Under the pieces are notes generated by a model, which made no database searches, had not been told where the DNA came from, and saw only the letters and a program-made list of their open reading frames with translations. Shown piece by piece: positions 8,640 to 16,685 of a stretch of DNA of 64,000 nt. The position numbers and the translations under genes are program-made. How positions within the stretch are numbered: position 1 is the first letter of the stretch; each line of letters starts with the position of its first letter. Source of the DNA: a virus; the IMG/VR virus record IMGVR_UViG_3300045972_000791, positions 1 to 64,000 of that record, one strand, 5' to 3'.

Positions 8640-9091
8640 TAGATTATCCCTTTGTCTGTGCAAGTTTTACATGCACAGACACCTTTACCGCTATTAGGTG
8701 TAACGTACATAGGTTGGATAGATTCACATCGATCACACCATGCATCAACACCAGTTATACGATTGATTTTTATTTTACTATTTACATATTTACTGCATCC
8801 CGTTGCATGATTACCTTTTACTGTACTACCACATTCATCACACATTTTATACATTCTCAAGTACCTCCAATGAGTTACCTTTTGATCTTCAGGCATTCCA
8901 CCAGATTTAGATAACTCTTTACCAAATCCCTTGATATGAGTAAAGCTTATTTCACTACAGTAGAACCACCCATTCGAATGGTAATATCCAACATAGTCTA
9001 AACCATTAATTTTAAACAAAACTACATCTGATACTAGGTTATCTATTTTAGTTACTTCAGGCAACCCACTTTTTACTGATTGAAATTCCAT
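8639..9091 (-). CDS. protein with C-terminal zinc-binding pairs, 150 residues
   Basis: N-terminal half is a mixed alpha/beta domain with aromatic residues (YVGYYHSNGWFYC). The C-terminal half holds CDEC, CSK, CDRC and CKTC, enough for two zinc sites. Starts one base inside the stop of the gene at 9091 (ATG at 9091). Function unknown; zinc binding is inferred from spacing. Confidence 0.6.
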   Translation of the reverse strand: MEFQSVKSGLPEVTKIDNLVSDVVLFKINGLDYVGYYHSNGWFYCSEISFTHIKGFGKELSKSGGMPEDQKVTHWRYLRMYKMCDECGSTVKGNHATGCSKYVNSKIKINRITGVDAWCDRCESIQPMYVTPNSGKGVCACKTCTDKGII

Positions 9092-9387
9092 TACTTTTCT
9101 CCTTTCATTTTTGCTATATAATTTTTATAGCTTTGAACATAAACATATATAATTCCTAGATTTGTCATATATGCTACACTAATAACTACATAACTTTTAT
9201 TCTCATCAAAACTAACTACTTCTCCTGATCGTGGAATAATAACGTGCATTCCTTTTGATATATCATGAGTTAACAGTGTTATATTTTCATCTTCATAATC
9301 TAAATCCAACATCCTCGTAACTTTGTTGAGTTCATCGATATCAACATCCACATAATTGATCTCTGTATAATTCTGATAAAGTTTCAT
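9091..9387 (-). CDS. hypothetical protein, 98 residues
   Basis: Beta-rich protein with an IIPRSGEVVSFDENKSYVVI stretch that looks SH3-like. First gene of the ligase block: GGGAGG lies before the ATG, and the conserved ACATATTATA element is 40 bases upstream. No specific function is recognised. Confidence 0.6.
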   Translation of the reverse strand: MKLYQNYTEINYVDVDIDELNKVTRMLDLDYEDENITLLTHDISKGMHVIIPRSGEVVSFDENKSYVVISVAYMTNLGIIYVYVQSYKNYIAKMKGEK

Positions 9388-9421
9388 TTTTATCCTCCCG
9401 ATATTTAATTAATTACTCAAT

Positions 9422-9431
9422 TATAATATGT
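9422..9431 (-). promoter_or_regulatory. promoter-like element ACATATTATA (copy 2)
   Basis: Minus-strand ACATATTATAATTGAGTA, 40 bases before the ATG at 9387 and directly after the terminator of the Ku gene. It matches copies at 6843 and 52752 in the core and in the downstream T-T-AG part. Confidence 0.5.
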
Positions 9432-9441
9432 ATATAAAAAA

Positions 9442-9463
9442 AGAATGGGAGTTACCCCATTCT
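9442..9463 (-). terminator. intrinsic terminator after ku
   Basis: 8-bp AGAATGGG/CCCATTCT stem with a 6-base loop, flanked by an A-run on one side and a long T-run on the other; on the minus strand it ends in a T-run after the Ku gene. Confidence 0.75.
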
Positions 9464-9481
9464 CTTTTTTTTTTTATATGA

Positions 9482-10282
9482 TTAATCCACACTCCCCATC
9501 AAAGCAGCTAAGAGGTCATTAGGGTCACTCTTCTTAGCACTAGCTTTAGGTGCTTTAAGAGCTTTACCTGCAACTCTAGCTTGGATTCCTTCTAACAGAA
9601 GTTCTTCATACTCATCAGTGAAGTCTTCTGCAGAGAACTCTTTATAAGTCTTAGATGCTATGATTTTCTTCATAACACCCATCATCTGTGATTCAACTTC
9701 AGTAGTTATATCTTCAAAGAATGGAGTTGAATCTTTGATAAGACCAATACGATTAAGAGTCCATAGAACGATACCGCCTTCTTGTGGTACGAGAGCAACT
9801 ACTTGCTCTTTTCTTGTCATTACATACTTCCCAAAACCAAACATTTCAGTTTCTTCAAGTGCAGCAAGAAGGAGTTCATAAGCAGTCTTTCCTTCTGGTT
9901 CAGGTACTACAAAATATGGAACACCTAAAATCATACCATCAAGAAGTTCAAGACTAAAGAACTTTGTTATATTGATAGACTTATCAACATCTGGACAGAT
10001 TGAGTCGAGGAATTCCTCTTCAATGAGAGTCCACTTCTCAGGACTCCCTTCAAATCCCTTTAGAGATTTGCTACGGTCAACAGTACCGTGAGTAGGACAT
10101 TTGTACTCTTGTTTCAATTTATCATGGCAGTCAGGACAGATCATATTAAGAGCGACCTTTTCTGACTCCTTTGACGTTACAGCACGGTATCCTTTCACCG
10201 GAATGGTTAACATTCCTAGTGAAATGAATCCACTGAAAGAACTGCGACCTAATGATTTTTTCTTTTTAGCAGGTTTAGCCAT
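9482..10282 (-). CDS. ku: Ku-family DNA end-binding protein
   Basis: Homodimeric ring protein that binds broken or linear double-strand DNA ends and recruits a ligase in bacterial non-homologous end joining. At 266 residues it is the size of bacterial Ku. Family signature seen: an N-terminal basic leader, then GFISLGMLTIPVKGYRA (residues 19-35), the CPDC ... CPTHG segment near 49-65, a long middle ending in GFGKYVMTRKEQVVALVP, and a helical C-terminus rich in Lys/Ala. It overlaps the downstream end of a small gene by 8 bases and has its own terminator. An ATP-dependent ligase is encoded in the same direction 1.1 kb downstream. Some mycobacteriophages are known to carry Ku; use for end joining, genome circularisation or end protection here is inference. 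Confidence 0.85.
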   Translation of the reverse strand: MAKPAKKKKSLGRSSFSGFISLGMLTIPVKGYRAVTSKESEKVALNMICPDCHDKLKQEYKCPTHGTVDRSKSLKGFEGSPEKWTLIEEEFLDSICPDVDKSINITKFFSLELLDGMILGVPYFVVPEPEGKTAYELLLAALEETEMFGFGKYVMTRKEQVVALVPQEGGIVLWTLNRIGLIKDSTPFFEDITTEVESQMMGVMKKIIASKTYKEFSAEDFTDEYEELLLEGIQARVAGKALKAPKASAKKSDPNDLLAALMGSVD

Positions 10283-10481
10283 GTACTTCCTCCTCTGTTA
10301 TAATTTCGTTCCATATAATAGCTATGGATTCAAAGACATGTCCTGTATTTCCTTTTAATGCTTCTTGTAGAGGATCTTCAAATGGACCATGAAGTGTATC
10401 AAATTGTATCTCTTCTTCACGATACTTATCTTCAACAAGTTTTTTTAGTGCATCATATTGCTTTGTATTTAGTGCAGTCAT
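10275..10481 (-). CDS. small hypothetical protein, 68 residues
   Basis: Acidic protein beginning MTALNTKQYDALKKL. ATG at 10481 is preceded by GGAG within the previous gene's last codons; four codons upstream another ATG is less well placed. It overlaps ku by 8 bases. Function unknown. Confidence 0.6.
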   Translation of the reverse strand: MTALNTKQYDALKKLVEDKYREEEIQFDTLHGPFEDPLQEALKGNTGHVFESIAIIWNEIITEEEVHG

Positions 10482-10482
10482 A

Positions 10483-10890
10483 TTAATCTCCATAAATTAT
10501 ATGAGGATGACCATCTTCAAAAGCTCTTAAAGCTAAGTCTACACTAGAACTTTTGATATTGACTGCTTCTGAAGGTTTCATGATATCCCAGTGGATTGGA
10601 CCTTCAGCGTTGTAATACATGTTTTCAATCTCAGTATCAAAATTATCTGCTTCAATGATATGGACATGTCCTTCATATCTTACACAGTCGCAATCCATAC
10701 CACCCTCTACAATTGCAATCTTTCCTTCCTCACTACACTCTATAACTCTCTTCTTATTGTACAGCATGTCTTGGATTTCGTCATGTAGTCTTTCAATTTT
10801 TGGTGCGTGTAATTTATTCAAAAACTTAAGGTACTTTGTTTCAGATACAGATTTCTTTAAAACTTTTTTCATGTCTGTGTAACTAGCCAT
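10483..10890 (-). CDS. hypothetical protein, 135 residues
   Basis: Starts MASYTDMKKVLKK with GGAGG six bases upstream. The N-terminal third is helical and basic; the middle has CDCVRYEGHVHIIEAD, a His/Cys/Asp-rich strand region; the C-terminal third is acidic. Lies between the deaminase and ku, overlapping the deaminase end by 8 bases. No family recognised. Confidence 0.6.
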   Translation of the reverse strand: MASYTDMKKVLKKSVSETKYLKFLNKLHAPKIERLHDEIQDMLYNKKRVIECSEEGKIAIVEGGMDCDCVRYEGHVHIIEADNFDTEIENMYYNAEGPIHWDIMKPSEAVNIKSSSVDLALRAFEDGHPHIIYGD

Positions 10891-11401
10891 CGTATCCTCC
10901 AAATAATTGAGCTGTAGTTCCAGCTTTTTCTCTTAGTGCATTTAGTGAAATATCAAAACGAGTGACATCTAATCCTTTTCTACGAAGATAACCCATATTG
11001 TCTTCACTATCGTCATACCGTTCAATGTATACGACTCTGATAATTTTTGTTTCTTCAGCAATTAAATCTGTACATCTTCTGCATGGTGAATGAGTGACAT
11101 ACAAAGTAGCGTCATTTGTGGGAAGACCGTAGTCTCTACAGAATTTAATTGCATTAGCCTCTGCATGAATCTCATTCGCTAAAGACCAATTATGGTGATC
11201 AGGATATAGTAATTCTCCCGACTCCATTAGATCTTTACAATGAGGTTTACCTTTAGCCGTACCATTTCTACCTGTAGAAAGGATACGATCATTTCTTACA
11301 AGAACACTTCCAACTTGGTGTCTTGCACATGTGGACAATTCAGATACAATCATTGCAATTCTTAGATTGATCTGGTCTTTTAATATCTGTCTTTCATTCA
11401 T
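10883..11401 (-). CDS. dCMP/cytidine deaminase-family protein (probable dCMP deaminase)
   Basis: Zinc-dependent deaminase, probably dCMP to dUMP to feed dTMP synthesis during phage replication. The catalytic motifs HAEANAI (near 79-85; zinc His and catalytic Glu) and SPCRRC (near 107-112; zinc cysteines) are intact, and the length of 172 residues fits phage dCMP deaminases. An extra His/Cys-bearing stretch (KPHCKD, PDHHNW) between the first strands and the HAE motif fits the second, structural zinc site of dCMP deaminases. Start ATGA-overlaps the previous gene's stop. Confidence 0.88.
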   Translation of the reverse strand: MNERQILKDQINLRIAMIVSELSTCARHQVGSVLVRNDRILSTGRNGTAKGKPHCKDLMESGELLYPDHHNWSLANEIHAEANAIKFCRDYGLPTNDATLYVTHSPCRRCTDLIAEETKIIRVVYIERYDDSEDNMGYLRRKGLDVTRFDISLNALREKAGTTAQLFGGYDG

Positions 11402-11820
11402 ATCGGTCGCCTAATTTGAGACATTTGATTTTGAATATTTGTCTGCAACTGCATTATCTGTGAATTAAAAATCATGTCCATTGACCTGATCATTGCTCCA
11501 CTCATTCCCATACTAATAACTTCTTTTACAGCAATCATTACTTCTTCTGGATGTTCATCAACATACTCTTTAACTACCTTATTAACTGTAGGCTGAACAC
11601 ATTCTTTAAGAATTTCTTCTAAAAGAGTTGGTCCGTCTATTGTTTTGTAATAGTCTCTTGGATCTTTAATTCTACTCCTTGTAAAGAATACATCCTGCAT
11701 TCCTTTATCAACTAGCTTCTTGATATCTTCATCAGATAATAAATCTCCAATACTATCCTTAATCCTATCTTTCATCTTCTGTTCAAATGTCTTACTCTCT
11801 GCTGGTAAATTTTCACTCAT
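11398..11820 (-). CDS. hypothetical protein, 140 residues
   Basis: Highly helical, acidic N-terminus and a Met/Gln-rich C-terminal helix (MQLQTNIQNQMSQI). Overlaps its neighbours by four bases on both sides, so it is tightly coupled with the metallophosphoesterase and the deaminase. Function unknown. Confidence 0.55.
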   Translation of the reverse strand: MSENLPAESKTFEQKMKDRIKDSIGDLLSDEDIKKLVDKGMQDVFFTRSRIKDPRDYYKTIDGPTLLEEILKECVQPTVNKVVKEYVDEHPEEVMIAVKEVISMGMSGAMIRSMDMIFNSQIMQLQTNIQNQMSQIRRPI

Positions 11821-12326
11821 AACTTTCTCCCTTTCTTTTCAATTATACTTCTTAGACTGATTGGTGCATACAAATGTTCCATAAATATTAGATGATGTTT
11901 TAAAGTTCCACCTCCTGTGTGCCTAGCATTAATATTATTATGGAGATGACCATGGATATTTAAATCATAATCTCCATCTATTGCTGGACGATGAGTCATA
12001 AGAACTCTCTTACCAAATATATTAAGTAATATTTCGTCACCTACAAAATCCCATCCATGCTCAAGATACCATGATGAACTTTTCTTATCATGGTTTCCTC
12101 TTACTAACCACATTTTACCTTTACATGATTCTCTTAATCGAAGATTCCAATACTCATCCTTATAAAATGCTACATCTCCAAAGTGTATTAATACGTCATT
12201 AGGCATGACTGTTTTAGTTATTTTGCTGAGTGTAGTCTCTTCGAATCCAATAGGTCGTCCTCCATATTCTTCTGTATGAAGGAGATTGTGTCCTAAATGA
12301 GTATCTGCAACACCCCAATAATTCAT
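11817..12326 (-). CDS. calcineurin-like metallophosphoesterase
   Basis: Hydrolyses a phosphoester or phosphodiester with a dinuclear metal centre; substrate unknown. Motifs seen in order: DTHLGH (near 8-13), HFGDVAF (near 48-54), RGNHDKK (near 75-81), MTHRP (near 110-114) and NIHGHLH (near 123-129), which together make the complete active site. 169 residues. First gene of the leftward deaminase/Ku block, with TAAGGAGG before the ATG. Confidence 0.85.
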   Translation of the reverse strand: MNYWGVADTHLGHNLLHTEEYGGRPIGFEETTLSKITKTVMPNDVLIHFGDVAFYKDEYWNLRLRESCKGKMWLVRGNHDKKSSSWYLEHGWDFVGDEILLNIFGKRVLMTHRPAIDGDYDLNIHGHLHNNINARHTGGGTLKHHLIFMEHLYAPISLRSIIEKKGRKL

Positions 12327-12403
12327 GCATAACCTCCTTATAGAATTAATAACAACTTATTAATAATATCTATTTAAAATAAGAGAAGATATAAGGAGTT
12401 ATT

Positions 12404-12628
12404 ATGTTTCAGTGGGTATATAAGTTATTCAACAAAGAAGTAAATAAAATCAAAGAGGAACTTGATGAGGCCGATAGAGAACTAATTCGAGTTGTAGATG
12501 ATGTTGTAGAGACTCTTATTAAACTAAACATTGTCAAAGAAGAAGATCTACCTGAGAATGCTGTTAAAAAACTCAATAGTCGAAGGGATCTTAGAAAAAA
12601 ATTAATGAGCGAGCTTAATAAAAAGTAG
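12404..12628 (+). CDS. small helical hypothetical protein, 74 residues
   Basis: Charged, almost entirely helical protein with an aromatic N-terminus (MFQWVYKLF) that may touch a membrane. ATAAGGAG precedes the ATG. Divergent from the phosphoesterase gene and nine bases ahead of the next gene. Function unknown. Confidence 0.6.
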   Translation: MFQWVYKLFNKEVNKIKEELDEADRELIRVVDDVVETLIKLNIVKEEDLPENAVKKLNSRRDLRKKLMSELNKK

Positions 12629-12637
12629 GAGGCTCTA

Positions 12638-13321
12638 ATGAGTCATTTTAAAAATACATGTCCTAAATGTGGGAATACATCACAGTGTCGTTGTATGAAA
12701 TGTGATAAAGTTCAAACTGAAGACCTATGTCTTAGCTGTGAGCAAGATGCAATAGTGACTGAAGGTATATTGAATCGAACCTGGATTAGTGTAAAAGAAT
12801 ATTTTGATATGGAGTATTCCTTAGAACGTACAAAGACCATGATCGATGATTACTTAGCTGATGGAAGAATTGATGAATTAAAAAACTTTCTTGTAGTATT
12901 GAGACTTAATGCAGATAAAGATAATCATAAAGGTTTCTTTAAAAAATTAGGACAAATGTTGTTATTTAGCTCACACTATAGACTGAATTATCTTCAATAT
13001 AAAAGAGAAATATTACCTCTTATATTTTGGGCTGCAAATGAAATATCTAAAGCTGAAGGAAGAAAATTTGACTTTGAATTCTATTATGCTAGTACTACAG
13101 GGCAGCTCAACTCTAGAATGAATGATGTTGAACAGTATAATAAGTTCTATGATATGAATCGTGGAGTCAATCCTAACCTTCAAACATTACAAGTACTCAA
13201 CTCTATGAATCCAAAAGATAGTGTGGGTTCAGTTGCTAAATTTTCTAATTTACATGCTGTTAGTAATCAGTACTATAATAATCCCGGATTAGCCGCAACT
13301 CTTCCATCTAATTTCAAATAA
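12638..13321 (+). CDS. protein with N-terminal zinc ribbon, 227 residues
   Basis: Residues 9-35 hold four cysteine pairs or near-pairs (CPKC, CRCMKC, CLSC), a probable double zinc site, followed by a helical body with many Arg/Tyr (SSHYRLNYLQYKRE) and a low-complexity Asn-rich tail. AGGAGG precedes the ATG. It forms a two-gene operon that ends at a strong terminator. No function recognised. Confidence 0.6.
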   Translation: MSHFKNTCPKCGNTSQCRCMKCDKVQTEDLCLSCEQDAIVTEGILNRTWISVKEYFDMEYSLERTKTMIDDYLADGRIDELKNFLVVLRLNADKDNHKGFFKKLGQMLLFSSHYRLNYLQYKREILPLIFWAANEISKAEGRKFDFEFYYASTTGQLNSRMNDVEQYNKFYDMNRGVNPNLQTLQVLNSMNPKDSVGSVAKFSNLHAVSNQYYNNPGLAATLPSNFK

Positions 13322-13323
13322 AA

Positions 13324-13360
13324 AATAAGCGCATACACCTTTTGGGTGTATGCGCTTATT
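13324..13360. terminator. bidirectional terminator, convergent junction
   Basis: Perfect 16-bp stem (AATAAGCGCATACACC and its complement) with a 5-base loop, A-run before and T-rich after, between convergent genes. Confidence 0.85.
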
Positions 13361-13363
13361 ATT

Positions 13364-13777
13364 CTAATGTGTTACATCAATGTTTTTATATAACTTTAAT
13401 AATTCCATTAAATTAGTAACAGTAGCACCTGCAACTGAATTATTAATATGATAAACATAATAAGTATCAGCTGCGTCTTTATATTCAAATTCAGTAGGGA
13501 GTTTACTCTTCCAATTCTCAATTTGAGATAAACCACAATCTAATGATATAAGTGCTACAGTATAATCTTTACTACGATCAGATATTGAATATACACCATC
13601 GATACAGTTAAGTATCCATTTTAAAGTTATCAAGTTATTTTCTAATTCAATAGCATCAAACTCTTGAACTATCTCTTGGAAGGTGGGGCTATCATCAGCA
13701 TCACTACCGAGAAGATCATCAGTAAAACTAATTAAGTTAGCTAATAATTCTTTATACCTATTATTCACTAGTTTCAT
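13364..13777 (-). CDS. acidic hypothetical protein, 137 residues
   Basis: Asp-rich N-terminal half (DDLLGSDADDSP) and a C-terminal half with a VYHINNSVAG segment. Starts inside the end of the upstream gene with no strong ribosome site, so it is probably translationally coupled. Function unknown. Confidence 0.55.
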   Translation of the reverse strand: MKLVNNRYKELLANLISFTDDLLGSDADDSPTFQEIVQEFDAIELENNLITLKWILNCIDGVYSISDRSKDYTVALISLDCGLSQIENWKSKLPTEFEYKDAADTYYVYHINNSVAGATVTNLMELLKLYKNIDVTH

Positions 13778-14624
13778 TCAATACTCCTCTCAATTTATGC
13801 ATGTTAACCTCAATCATATGTGAATTAGGCATATCATCTATAACAGTATTACATAGACTACACTCATCAATATTAATTGGATGAATATACGATACACTAT
13901 GCATATCATGACAGTTACAATCCCAATATCCATTATGAAAACGAGTAGGATGAGTTTCATTTTTACCTACGTTTAGTACTGTTTCTAAATCAAATGAATA
14001 TTGAGTTATGAATCTAACAGCACTTATAGCATCAGGTACTTCCTGATCATTGAAGTATTCGACAAACTGCTTACTGAGCTTTTCAAGCTCTGTGAGTTTA
14101 TCAAACTCACCCCAACCTGGAACTAATCTATCCCATTCTGAATTAATGGCTTTAGAATTAACCATACTACTCTCTATATCATAGGTGTATCCTACCATAT
14201 ATTTAATAATATCATCTACTTGACGATATCCATCTTTTACTTCAGGACATCTATAACGTGACTTACCTGCAACAGCACTCACACGCCACACGAGACCAGA
14301 TAGATTTGCACCCATAAGAGCACTTCCACCACAATCCTGACCATATCCTTTCCGCATTTCAGAACTTGCCCAGAAGTATCCATGTTCTCCCATATGGGAA
14401 CCGTTACTAAGAGTAGTACGCACCTCACCGATAGCAATTCCTACTCCTACAAAATTACCACCATAATTAGCTACTCTTATTTGGAATACCTTACCTGGAA
14501 TTTCATGGAATGTGGTACTACCGGTATATGCTTCTTGTTCATTGTGATAATGAGATGTAACTTTAAGACCATACTTATCAATAAGTATAAGCATTTCTGT
14601 TCTAGCTATATCATGTGCCTGCAT
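13761..14624 (-). CDS. hypothetical protein, 287 residues, with C-terminal Cys/His cluster
   Basis: N-terminal domain is beta-rich and Gly-rich (NYGGNFVGVGIAIGE). The C-terminal part has CNCHDMHS and CSLC, a likely zinc site. AAAAGGAGA precedes the ATG; the gene overlaps both neighbours. No family recognised. Confidence 0.55.
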   Translation of the reverse strand: MQAHDIARTEMLILIDKYGLKVTSHYHNEQEAYTGSTTFHEIPGKVFQIRVANYGGNFVGVGIAIGEVRTTLSNGSHMGEHGYFWASSEMRKGYGQDCGGSALMGANLSGLVWRVSAVAGKSRYRCPEVKDGYRQVDDIIKYMVGYTYDIESSMVNSKAINSEWDRLVPGWGEFDKLTELEKLSKQFVEYFNDQEVPDAISAVRFITQYSFDLETVLNVGKNETHPTRFHNGYWDCNCHDMHSVSYIHPINIDECSLCNTVIDDMPNSHMIEVNMHKLRGVLNETSE

Positions 14625-16413
14625 TAAATATCTCCTTTTTCATATTAGTTATTCTTTCATAAAGTACTCCTAATTTGAAATTAGGGTCTTTATCAGAGTC
14701 TATAAGACTCAATAAACCATCAAGCTCTTTATGTTTTATATTACCGCTAAATTCTTCAGGATTTTTAACTAATAGTGGTGTAGGAATTTGTAGCAAAGGA
14801 GATGCAGCGGTCTTTTCATCTTTAATAGGTAATATACCTACTGAATTAGCGACAGCTATGTCTACTAACTCATAGAAGAAAGTTGATTTACCTCTGAATG
14901 GTATATGGTTTAGATCTCTCCATATCCTCCAATACTTGCACTCTGTAGTAGTTTCCTGTCCAAATTTACTGTAATTAACAAAATGTCCTTTATTTTTCTT
15001 AACTGCAATAATAGTTCCTGTATTGAATATCTCATTAAAGGAATCTGTTGGACATTTAACTAACACAACATACTGCTCTCCCAATGGACCAATTATCTTC
15101 AATGGTATCTTTCCACCATTAAATGTAATCTCTGGCTCTTTCATAGATGTGAGATGCCAATGTCCACAATATCCGCACTTATAAGTACGAAGTACTCTAT
15201 CGGGAAATGTTGCCGCTTTAGCTAAAGCTAGTTCATTACTAGGATACTGAGATTTCTTTTTACATGAAAAATACTCTTCCTTTGATTCTTCATCAAAAGG
15301 CATCATAGGAAGAAGTTCAATATCATCTTCACTACAAGGATTAACTGTTTCCTTTATATTTTCATCTATTGTAACTGGATTATAGTCTTCTTCTATAGTA
15401 GTGAATATTTTTTCTATCGGAGGACTACTTATTGCCTTCTTTTTACTTATACTATGATTATCAGTGGATGTAGTTTTCTTTTCTTTTGGTTTAGGCTTAT
15501 CTCGAATCACTTTAATCTTAGGTATCTTTTCTTCAATAGCTTCTTCTTCTGGTTTTTGAAGAATAGTCTTTGATATGTGATTGTCACTAATCTCAAATTT
15601 ATAATCATTCATATCAAGTATAGGATCATTATCTGACAATACTATTTCATCAACTTTTACCTCTGCATTGTGAATTGAGATAAATCCTTTAAATTTCTTT
15701 CTCTTAAATGTAGTTGAGTGAAGATAGCTATCAAATTTAGCAACATCACATACATTTGAATTAAGTATCACTTGACTTACAATAATATCAAATAGACAAT
15801 TATTTAAATGCAACTTAGACTTAGAGAATTTAACTCCAAAGGTTTCTCTGGCGATATTCTCGTCACACGTAGCTACATACTTAAGTCTCCTAAGATTCAG
15901 TTCTTTATCATCAAACAACAGTATAACTGGAAGATACGAATGTAAACTTGACATCTTATTATAAATAACCATTATATAAGATAGTGCATGACATCCAGTT
16001 ATATCCGTTCCATCGGTATATACCTTTTCTTCAGGAAAGTAATTAAATGCATTATCATATTGATGAATGAATTGTCTACTAAAATCAACTCCGGCTTCAC
16101 CAAGATAATTGACAATACATCCATGTTCGTAATCTAGAGTTGTATCAGGTATAATCCGTCTATTAAGGTGCCTGTTACCATCTTTAGTCACTGCCTCTTT
16201 CGCTTCAGTCAAGTCAAACTTAGAGATATACTCTAATAGGACTGGCATGTCATATGAATTTGGTTTTAAACTTACATCTAACTCAAGCAAAGATTCCAAA
16301 CTAACGTCATCTAAATCACTCAGCTTATCGAAAATCTCCTGAGTGTCTATAACTGATATATTTGGGAACCATACTGGTAGATGTGAATACTGTTTAATAA
16401 TTCGTAGATACAT
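14611..16413 (-). CDS. large unknown protein with a central CxxC-HxH zinc motif, 600 residues
   Basis: Not recognised. The N-terminal ~280 residues are a mixed alpha/beta domain; a disordered, Lys/Pro/Ser/Glu-rich linker follows (about 290-390); then a short zinc motif CGYCGHWH near 415-422 and a C-terminal domain with WRIWRDLNHIPFRG. An AAAGGAAT ribosome site sits next to a strong hairpin. It lies in the same orientation as the RNA polymerase beta-like gene 1.8 kb upstream. Confidence 0.6.
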   Translation of the reverse strand: MYLRIIKQYSHLPVWFPNISVIDTQEIFDKLSDLDDVSLESLLELDVSLKPNSYDMPVLLEYISKFDLTEAKEAVTKDGNRHLNRRIIPDTTLDYEHGCIVNYLGEAGVDFSRQFIHQYDNAFNYFPEEKVYTDGTDITGCHALSYIMVIYNKMSSLHSYLPVILLFDDKELNLRRLKYVATCDENIARETFGVKFSKSKLHLNNCLFDIIVSQVILNSNVCDVAKFDSYLHSTTFKRKKFKGFISIHNAEVKVDEIVLSDNDPILDMNDYKFEISDNHISKTILQKPEEEAIEEKIPKIKVIRDKPKPKEKKTTSTDNHSISKKKAISSPPIEKIFTTIEEDYNPVTIDENIKETVNPCSEDDIELLPMMPFDEESKEEYFSCKKKSQYPSNELALAKAATFPDRVLRTYKCGYCGHWHLTSMKEPEITFNGGKIPLKIIGPLGEQYVVLVKCPTDSFNEIFNTGTIIAVKKNKGHFVNYSKFGQETTTECKYWRIWRDLNHIPFRGKSTFFYELVDIAVANSVGILPIKDEKTAASPLLQIPTPLLVKNPEEFSGNIKHKELDGLLSLIDSDKDPNFKLGVLYERITNMKKEIFNAGT

Positions 16414-16427
16414 CTTAGATTCCTTTC

Positions 16428-16457
16428 AATGCCCCATACTCGAAAGTATGGGGCATT
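16428..16457 (-). terminator. hairpin terminator with stem GCCCCATACT
   Basis: 13-bp perfect stem with CGAA tetraloop between the 73-residue gene and the 600-residue gene on the minus strand. It sits only about 14 bases before the next ATG, so it could also influence translation. Confidence 0.6.
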
Positions 16458-16463
16458 ATATTT

Positions 16464-16685
16464 TTAAAAACAACGTTGGATTTCATCCGTAAATACAACT
16501 AACATCTCAGTATGACCGAAAGATTTTTTAAATTTAACAGCTATATTTTCAGTACCATCTGATAATGGAATCGTTGACATAACTTCACCTTTAAAATTAT
16601 GACATTTCATTAAACCAAGCATTTCATCTGTAAATCTAACCTTATCACCAGTTCTAAAACTAGCTGATTTCTGTGCAGTTGTCAT
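16464..16685 (-). CDS. small SH3/KOW-like protein, 73 residues
   Basis: Sequence GDKVRFTD ... FKGEV ... IAVKFKK is typical of an SH3-barrel or KOW-type strand pattern, but the match is weak. GGAGAAAGGA precedes the ATG, located within the end of the beta-like gene (26-base overlap). Function unknown. Confidence 0.5.
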   Translation of the reverse strand: MTTAQKSASFRTGDKVRFTDEMLGLMKCHNFKGEVMSTIPLSDGTENIAVKFKKSFGHTEMLVVFTDEIQRCF

